From positions 62,001 through 126,000 of the forward strand of contig JACCGJ010003421.1 in the NCBI GenBank assembly GCA_013407085.1: a stretch of DNA of 64,000 nt, given 5' to 3'. The notes beneath the pieces are model-generated. The model saw nothing but the letters and a program-made list of their open reading frames with translations, ran no database searches and was not told the origin of the DNA. Within the stretch, counting starts at the first letter, position 1, and each line of letters opens with the position of its first letter. The translations under genes and the position numbers were made by a program. Below, one piece after another: positions 57,501 through 64,000 of this stretch. The stretch is from Atriophallophorus winterbourni. Lineage: Eukaryota > Platyhelminthes > Trematoda > Plagiorchiida > Microphallidae.

Positions 57501-60376
57501 TCATAAGGTCACGTAGTCAGCAAGGCGTTTGGGCCAATGCACATGTCTACCGGTTCGGGTTTGAACGGGGGTAGGAGGGACCGGGGAATTAGGATGAACA
57601 TGGGTGGAGGTTGGCGCATGAGGATTATCAGGGAGTTGTGCGTGAGGCGTAGTGATGCTTGGCGGAGATTGCGGCTTAAGCTCGACAAAAGCGGGTTTTA
57701 AGCGGTCAATAGAAACTGTGTCACGTCGACCATTCATATCCAAAACGAAGAACTTGTGTTTACGCTCAATAACTCTGTGAGGTCCATGATAGGATGGCTG
57801 AAGAGGTTTACAAACAGAGTCGCGTCGCACAAAAACAAAATCACACGTATCAAGATGAGGTGATTTCTGTTGGTGGATAAAGCGCTGACGAGGAGGCGTA
57901 AAGTCCAACTTGGACATGAACGTGCGCAAGCGAGAAATGTAATCTGACGCCGGAGGTAGTGACTGGCAGGGCACAACGAGTTCACCGGGAAGACACAAGG
58001 CGGTATCAAAAACTAACTCTGCGGCTGAGCACTGCATGTCTTCTTTGATAGCGGAACGTATTCCAAGAAGAACTAGTGGCAAATTCTCAGTCCATTTATT
58101 AGGATAAGGCTGGCAAGCTAAAGAGGCATTAAGCTGCCGATGAAAGCGATCAACCAATCCGTTGGAGATAGGGTGGTAGGCGGTGGTTCGTATGTGCTGA
58201 CAGCCAAGAAGTCGCGTCAAATCTCGGAACAAAGTCGATTGAAACTGAGCGCCACGGTTGGTTGTGATGACAGATGGTGTGCCAAAATTGGCAATCCAAT
58301 GCTCGACGAAGGCGCGTGCTACAGTTTCTGAACATGTGTCTTTGATCGGAACAGCAATCGGCCATCGAGTAAAGCGATCAATCGCCGTTAGGATGAATGA
58401 GTATCCGTTCGATGATGGCATAGGACCGACGAGATCAAGATGCACATGAGAGAATCGACAGTTGGGATGCCTAAATGGAACGTAAGGTGTGAAGGTATGT
58501 CGAGATATCTTGTTCTTTTGACAAGGAATGCAATGCTGGACCCAATTTCGTATATCCTTATTCATGGACGGCCAAACAAAACGATCTGCGATTAGCCTCA
58601 CGGTGGCACGCTTTCCAGGATGAGACATCGAATGAAAATGATCGAAAATGGCACGTCGCAGAGAAGGAGGGACAAGAGGTCTAGGTTTCCCTGTCGAGAT
58701 ATCGCACATCAACGAGGCATCGACGTTTGGTAACTGAATTTGCTGCAAATCCAGGGATCGACACTTCGCGAGTTCGGTTTTATCAATCTCGGCTTGATGG
58801 TTAGTCAAAAGGGAGAGATCAAATGGTGTGCCTGTAGACAAAACAGAAATGTCAGGTCTTGATAAAGCATCAGCAACCAAGTTAGCATCTCCTTTGACGT
58901 AACGAATATCGGTAGAGAACTGAGAGATGTAATCTAAGTGTCGAATCTTGCGTGGCGAATGACGATCAAGTTTGGACTGCATAGCAAAAGTTAATGGTTT
59001 GTGATCCGTAAAGATAATGAAGTCACGACCTTCCAGTAAATGACGGAAATGCCGTATGGCCAAATATATCGCAAGTAATTCACGGCCGAATGTGCTGTAG
59101 CGAGTTTGTGCCGGATTAAGCTTTTGCGAGAAAAAGGCCAGTGGACGGACTGTGTTCTTGTGGTGTTGTTGTAAAACAGCTCCCACAGCCGAATTGGAGG
59201 CATCGGTCGTCAATGACAAAGGAAAGGTCGGTTCGGGATCAATGAAAGAAAGTTCTGTGGCACTGCAAAGAGCTTTTTTGGATGCGGCAAAAGCTTCAAG
59301 TGCCTCTGACGGAAGCTGTAGTGATTTTGATTTGGAGTCGAGCAAATCGGTCAGCGGTGCAATGATCTTTGCGCAGTTTGGAATAAAGCGACGGTAAAAG
59401 TTGATCATGTCAATAAAGCGGCGCAACTGCGTTACCGTTGTGGGGACAGGAAAGTCGGAAATCGCCTGGCATTTCGCAGGGAGAGGTGTGATACCAGATC
59501 GAGTAAGGCGATGACCGAGGAAATCCAGTGAATCTGTGCCGAAAATGCATTTACTTGGGTTGATCTTTATTCCGTAGTTAACGAAACGCTCTAAAACGAG
59601 ACGGATGTGCTCGACACGCTCCTCTGGAGAGTTGCTGGCAATCAAGACGTCGTCGATGTATGCGTAGGCAAACGGCAAGCCTCGCAAGACTTCGTCGATG
59701 AAACGTTGGAAGGTTTGTGCAGCGTTTCTCAGGCCAAAGGGCATCCGAGTGAATTCGTTTAAGCAGATAGGAGTTGTGACTGCCGTTTTGGGTATGTCTT
59801 CCTCGGCTACGGGGATGTGATAATAAGCACGGACGAGATCAAGCTTAGTAAGTATCGTCGTGGGGGTCAGAGATTCAAAGAGAAATCGTGAATTTGTGGT
59901 ACTGGATACCTGTCTGGGGCCGTTCGATTGTTGAGAGCACGATAGTCGCCACATAGCCTCCAGTCGTCTGAGGTCTTCTTGGGAACCATATGAAGTGGTG
60001 ACGACCAGGAGCTGGAAGAGGGACGAATGATCCCAAGCTCTAGCATGTGCTCAAATTCGGCTCTTGCGATCTAGAGTTTCGACGGATGAAGTCGCCTAGG
60101 TCTGAAGGAGACTGGTGGTCCGCTAGTGACAATATGATGCTCCACGGAGTGTGTCACTTTGTGTGTCGGTCTTGGGGGCTGCATGACGGATGGAAATTCC
60201 TGCAGTATAGCACTAAAAGTCGAAGTTTCTGGAGTGACAGCTTTGATGCCGGAGGAAATGGCTTTAGTAGTGATACCTGAGACCTGTAAAGAGGTTTTCG
60301 TATCTACTAATCTCCGCTGTTTTACTTCGACAGTAGACCGAAGTGAGACAGAAAGTCGATGCCGATTATTGGGCAA
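57501..60376 (-). pseudogene. Gypsy Pol: RT, RNase H, integrase; frame-broken
   Basis: The linker frame 60376-60071 ends at an in-frame TAG; the same frame then carries the RT start ([12 protein letters not shown]) until a shift near 59880. The main frame 59954-57501 gives LDLVRAYYHIPVAEED, MPFGLRNAAQTFQRFIDEVL, AYIDDVLIAS (YIDD active site), RNase H (LTTDASNSAVGAVLQQ; FTDHKPLTFAM) and an integrase zinc finger (HPGKRA...CIPCQKNK). The integrase core has DLVGPMPSSNGYSF, VITTNRGAQF and NGLVDRFHR. The second and third catalytic residues are Asn and Asp instead of Asp and Glu. A GPHRVIERKHKFFVL C-terminal module follows. Confidence 0.88.
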
Positions 60377-61518
60377 TTTACCTCCGCGATGAGAAACACC
60401 CAGGGAAAACTGCGTCTTAGTCCTAAGTTGAGGGTTAGCAGGCGTTGGCCGTAAGTGTTAATACGAGTGCCATTTGCCGCTTGAAGAGTGTAGGACGACG
60501 GTTTGGAGGTGCTGGATGTTGGAGGTATGACGCTAATTTCAGCGCCAGTATCGACTAGAAAACGCAGACCACTCGATTTGTCTGTAACATAGAATAGGGG
60601 ACTCGGGTTCGGCAGGCTGGGAACAGTAGTCGCCGTAACGGATTGACCCTTGATTTTGACGGTTTTTGAACACGGAGAGATGCATTTTGAGGCTTTATCC
60701 CCATATCTCTTGTGGTACCAACATACGCGCTCAGGGGTTTTCGATGATGGAGATTCAGATTTTGAGCGAAGTAGGGTGGGAGATTTTGACGAAAGAGAGT
60801 TTGCCGCAAGAGTTAGTTCAGCGACTTGTTCTTTTAATTCCGAAGATGGACAGTGCGAATTGATGTGTGCGGAATCAACCGTAATTTGGTCGGCTTCTTT
60901 TGCTTGGAGCATTTTGTCAGCCGCTTGTGCTAGTTCGTCTAATGATACGTAAGTAATCAAACCAGCAAGCACTTGGCAAATGTCAGTTGGGAGGTTTTTA
61001 AACCACAACTGTGTTAAAATGCTCTCCTCAATCCTTTTGTCTCCAAGTAGCTCTTTCATCTGGCGAAGGAGCTGAGATGGCTTTTTATCACCAAGAGCCA
61101 TTATGGAAAAGAGGACGTTGAGCTTCTCTTGCTCAGAAAAACTTATTCGGTCTCTTAGAGCGGATTTGAGCTTTTCGTATGGCTTGACCTCGGGCATAGC
61201 ATAAATAAGATCACTGACTTGTTCAGCTACGTCGAGAGGGAGCATGGTCACCAAATGAGAATACATAATAGATTCATTGGTGATGCCATATATACGAAAA
61301 ATAGCTTCAATTTGGCCGAACCAAAGAGGGAGATTAGAAACGTTTAAAGCCGGTAATGTGCATGGAATATGTAATGATTGTAGGATTGTGGAAACTTTAC
61401 ATATGGAAAAATCGCTCATGGTGGGGGGTAAGTGAGTTTTCCAAAAAATAAGCCAAAAATTGACAAATACGAAGATATCGTGAATGCAAAGAAATTGCAG
61501 TTTGTCGAGGCTCACCAA
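60322..61518 (-). CDS. Gypsy Gag-protease open frame
   Basis: 398 codons with no internal stop. The Gag core includes LPLWFGQIEAIFRIYGITNE, ALRDRISFSEQEKLNVLFSI and SQLLRQMKELLGDKRIEESI. The zinc knuckle CWYHKRYGDKASKCISPC follows at about residue 268. The retropepsin segment LRFLVDTGAEISVIPP, with the DTGA active site, follows, and the frame ends just after NCPIIGIDFLSHFGLL. The translated start at 61518 precedes the likely Gag methionine at about 61420 (MSDFSICKVSTILQSLHI). Belongs to the retrotransposon, not the host. Confidence 0.85.
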   Translation of the reverse strand: MVSLDKLQFLCIHDIFVFVNFWLIFWKTHLPPTMSDFSICKVSTILQSLHIPCTLPALNVSNLPLWFGQIEAIFRIYGITNESIMYSHLVTMLPLDVAEQVSDLIYAMPEVKPYEKLKSALRDRISFSEQEKLNVLFSIMALGDKKPSQLLRQMKELLGDKRIEESILTQLWFKNLPTDICQVLAGLITYVSLDELAQAADKMLQAKEADQITVDSAHINSHCPSSELKEQVAELTLAANSLSSKSPTLLRSKSESPSSKTPERVCWYHKRYGDKASKCISPCSKTVKIKGQSVTATTVPSLPNPSPLFYVTDKSSGLRFLVDTGAEISVIPPTSSTSKPSSYTLQAANGTRINTYGQRLLTLNLGLRRSFPWVFLIAEVNCPIIGIDFLSHFGLLSK

Positions 61519-61541
61519 TTAAGTAGTAGTCGGGCTCACCA
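61507..61541 (-). promoter_or_regulatory. Gypsy primer-binding site, duplicated
   Basis: On the minus strand TGGTGAGCCCGAC (61541-61529) resembles the tRNA-Trp-type primer site known for CsRn1 elements. A second version, TGGTGAGCCTCGAC, lies 24 bp downstream (61517-61504). The direct repeat CTCACCAATTA on the plus strand causes the duplication. Confidence 0.55.
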
Positions 61542-61859
61542 ATTATGTGGTCCACTTTGGTCCACTACATTGGTGAACTTTCTACTAGTAGCACACTTAA
61601 GTGAAGAAACGCAGCTAAAACGCTCCGTTCGATTGTAAGAGAAGAAATGCAAATGATTTCTCCCGTTTCGCAAAGCATTGTAGAATAAAGATGCGTTATC
61701 AATAACCTCGAGTGTAACATTCATTAAGGCGGGAAGTATGTAGTTGAAATATGTAGACGAAATGAAGTTAGTCTATAATACGGGCAACAATTAAAATCTG
61801 TTCCGGCTACTTCACCCTCTTGATTCTAATTACAGTCCGCGAGAAAATCATGAAGAATT

Positions 61860-62210
61860 TGGATACTTTCATTGTCACCATCATCATAAAGCACAGCTCT
61901 AGAGTCAGACAACCTGACAGTAAGATCGCCCACGTGCAGTCTCTGACTGTGCGGCACTTTGCCTAGACCAGGCTTGTGCTTTCATACCATATACCATATC
62001 AGACAAAGTGCCGAGCAACATGAAGCTGGTAAAGCAAGGAAGCAAAATTTGTCAATGCTTATAATAAGCAGCTCATCATTGTAGTTCAACTGCGTGCGAT
62101 CTTTTCTTTTGTTATAAAATACGATGCAATGATATATAATAAAATACTTCGATACATAGTAAACCACATTGGCACCATTTACCTCGGCTCACACCCCACG
62201 TGCAGTCTAT
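61860..62210 (-). repeat. RTE-1 3' UTR fragment carrying a nested SINE
   Basis: 61879-61912 and 61999-62200 together parallel 10458-10710 (CATCATCATAAAGCACAGCT; AAGTGCCGAGCAACATGAAG; AAATACGATGCAATGATATA). A SINE copy interrupts them at 61913-61998. Confidence 0.75.
61913..61998 (+). repeat. SINE-like repeat, 5' truncated, with 8-bp target-site duplication
   Basis: Runs from CCTGACAGTAAGATCG to GCTTGTGCTTTCATACCATA plus TACCATA, flanked by TCAGACAA at 61905-61912 and 61999-62006. Truncation at one end and a short tandem tail at the other show that CTTTCATACCATA is the 3' end of the family. Confidence 0.85.
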
Positions 62211-62274
62211 GCATACATGCATACATACTTACATACATACGGCTCACAGCTTTGTCGCGTAAGGTTTTCTTCTT

Positions 62275-62737
62275 CTTGATAGACGACAGGGGGTCAAGCC
62301 CTTGTAAGCCGCATCTCTTTATATCAGCAACATAGTCCAGGAGAACCTCAGTTGAAGAAATTCTGTCCAGTGTTGTTCAGCTTCGCCGTGATTACAGGCA
62401 ACACCTTATCCAAAAGTTGCTTGAATTGGTTTTCAGAGCTCGCTGAGATAACCTCTTCCGGAAGCGCATTCCACAAGTTAACAATTCTTGTTGAGAGCGT
62501 GAATCCCTGTGGTAGGCGTAGTGTCCTTCGCTTTTGAAGCTTTAGAGCATGGCCACGGGTCACGAGAGGGAAAAACTCGCGCAGCTCGTCACCATAAGCT
62601 CCCAGTAATATGCGACGAGTTAGCAGCAGGTCGTAGCGCACACGCCGAATACTGAGCGACATGAGGTTGAGGCGTTGAACTCTCTCCACATAAGGAATTG
62701 ATTTCAATCCTTGTACTCGTTTCGTCGCCCGCCTTCA
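62275..62737 (-). pseudogene. CR1 LINE C-terminus, 5' truncated
   Basis: The frame 62707-62348 reads MKSIPYVERVQRLNLMSLSI, RYDLLLTRRILLGAYGDELR and RIVNLWNALPEEVISASSEN. It is the same subfamily as 31.7 kb and shares the 3' block GACGACAGGGGGTCAAGCCC and an (AAG)n-like tail. It is inserted in an RTE-1 relic whose remainder lies just to the right. Confidence 0.85.
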
Positions 62738-63360
62738 AACGATTCTGCTCCACTGAGCGTAGCGCTTTTTTGTGATCCTTCAACGCAGCGCGCCACGTCA
62801 CTGACTGCCCACCCTGTTATTTGCCCCAGCCTCTGCGACAAAGGCGATGTAGGGTATGTATGTATGTATGAAATCACAAACCTGATCCAGGCAAATTGCC
62901 GTACAGTCAGACTGCACGTGGGTTAAGATACTGTCAGGTTGCCCAGGCCTAGACAGATATGAGAAGGAAAATAGAATAGAATAGAAAATAGAAATGGTGG
63001 TGAGACTCCAGCCTATTTCAGCATGCAGCTCACCACCGATGGCCAATCAATTTAGCATGGTGTTAGCCGCACAGCGCATAAGTACTGTACGATTGCCCCT
63101 CCGTGCAGGATTGCACCTCCATGCGATGTAGGGTAAGCAGTGACGAGACATTCTTGAAACCTCCCAACCATCTCGAACGAGCTTGGATTAGCATTTCTCC
63201 CAGTCCATGGTTTCTTGCATCCAACACTCGTTTGCAGACATATATATTAGCAACGTCATGCTGCCGCCAAATCCGTGCAATCCTACGTAGGTAATGGGTA
63301 TAGAAACAGAAAGCTGACAAATAGTGTCCAATCTGATAGACCAGGTTTCGCAACCAATAG
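62738..63360 (-). pseudogene. RTE-1 C-terminal relic interrupted by a SINE
   Basis: The part 63353-63136 reads HYLRRIARIWRQHDVANIYV, CKRVLDARNHGL and ARSRWLGG, close to the RTE-1 end at 10814-10940. After the SINE (62857-63122) it resumes on the left with RRGWG and GGQSVTWRAALKDHKKALRS until the CR1 insertion. Confidence 0.75.
62857..63122 (-). repeat. SINE-like repeat, full copy with 13-bp target-site duplication
   Basis: Family blocks from TGTATGTATGAAATCACAAA to GATTGCCCCTCCGTGCA, the last ~17 bp duplicated. It is flanked by GCGATGTAGGGTA at 62844-62856 and 63123-63135. The hairpin reads GGTGGTGAG/CTCACCACC: both arms changed together, keeping the pairing. Confidence 0.88.
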
Positions 63361-63606
63361 TCAATAGTATATTTTGGTACAAAAAGCTAAGAGCTTAAAA
63401 TAGAACCACAGGATAGTCAGCACAAGGGGTCGGGTGGAGTCCATGAAATTGGGTTTCGGTTACTAAAGTTCCGTAAATGGTGGGGTCAGAGGAAGCACAG
63501 GGTAGTCAATACAGGGAAGGATGGATTGGCGTCAATTCGTATGTAGGTCTGGAAAAGAGAAAATGGGTGCAGCATCGGGAACAAAAAGAAATGTGCGAAG
63601 TTAAAT

Positions 63607-64000
63607 TCAAATTTTTTGAGAAAGATATAGGTAAGAGTCAAGGCGTTCTTTAACAATAGCAAGGGAAGGAGAGGTTACAATAAAAGACGGTAGATCATTC
63701 CAGGCAGAAGAAGTGCGGACTGAGAAAAAAAATTTTCGGCAGTTTAACCGACTTGGTAGATGGGCAATCTTTAAGACATGTCCCCGGGTTCCGGAACTAG
63801 GGGCCATCGAAAGCAGTCTGAAGCACGGGTGTTTGGCATTCTTGAGAATCAGCAAAACCAAAATCAGATCCCCTCGAATGCGGCGGTAACTCATGGGGAA
63901 CAAATTAAGTGCCTTCAGGCGATCTTCATAGTTAATCGAACTAAGCCCTTTGACGATTTTGGTGAATCTCCGTTGAGCTTGTTCCAGGACGTGAATATCG
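63607..64000 (-). pseudogene. CR1 LINE C-terminal fragment, continues past the window
   Basis: Reads from the edge leftward LEQAQRRFTKIVKGLSS, LFPMSYRRIRGDLILVLLIL, PSRLNCRKFFFSVRTSSAWN and DLPSFIVTSPSLA. This is the C-terminal block of yet another CR1 subfamily. Stretch 63361-63606 holds nothing recognisable. Confidence 0.8.

Larger units (their letters stand above)
57450..61740 (-). mobile_element. Ty3/gypsy LTR retrotransposon, CsRn1-like
   Basis: Minus-strand order: putative 5' LTR remnant (about 61735-61545), primer-binding site, Gag-protease frame (61518-60322), pol (to 57501), polypurine tract (GGTGGGGGAG near 57455), then presumed 3' LTR. Gag has a CWYHKRYGDKASKCISPC knuckle, the Cys-His-Cys-Cys variant reported for trematode CsRn1 elements. 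I could not confirm matching LTRs at both ends, so the outer borders are uncertain. Frame breaks in pol and altered integrase residues make this copy defective. Confidence 0.85.

Noticed and set aside
57240..61740. Confirmed pair of identical LTRs around the gypsy element
   Set aside because: The sequence next to the primer site and that after the polypurine tract could not be matched convincingly by eye, so no LTR coordinates are claimed.

Overview
The window is animal nuclear DNA: spliced genes with GT-AG introns (one only 36 nt), conserved metazoan trafficking proteins, and a dense load of non-LTR and LTR retrotransposon relics. RTE and CR1 LINEs, a CsRn1-type Ty3/gypsy element with an unusual Cys-His-Cys-Cys Gag knuckle, and tiny introns together point to a digenean trematode (liver- or lung-fluke-like). 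The genus cannot be decided from sequence alone.

Host genes occupy the left half. (1) Positions 1-1457, minus strand: an apparently intronless BTB-BACK-Kelch (KLHL-like) gene that runs off the left edge. (2) 2285-9001, plus strand: the last eight exons (500 residues) of a TGFBRAP1/VPS39-family tethering subunit. (3) 31250-9685, minus strand: a complete 13-exon gene for ALIX/PDCD6IP. Its splice phases all agree and the joined length is 822 codons including the stop. Genes 2 and 3 converge tail to tail, with poly(A) signals 53 bp apart. Both products act on endosomes (CORVET/HOPS-type tethering and ESCRT-III recruitment).

The introns are crowded with mobile DNA: a CENP-B/Tigger-like DNA transposon relic (4934-6036), a nearly complete RTE LINE (10455-13990) in the last ALIX intron, a 1.2-kb foldback palindrome (20821-22025), and many copies of a roughly 235-bp SINE-like repeat with clear target-site duplications.

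From about 31.6 kb to the right edge I find no host gene. This half is layered retroelements: CR1 copies, one split by a 5'-truncated RTE; a third LINE family; a decayed gypsy element; a near full-length CR1 with a PHD-like ORF1 (50760-55009); and a long gypsy element (about 57450-61740) with frame breaks and altered integrase residues. At 62.3-63.4 kb a CR1 tail and a SINE sit inside an RTE relic. All retroelements recognised here look inactivated in this copy.
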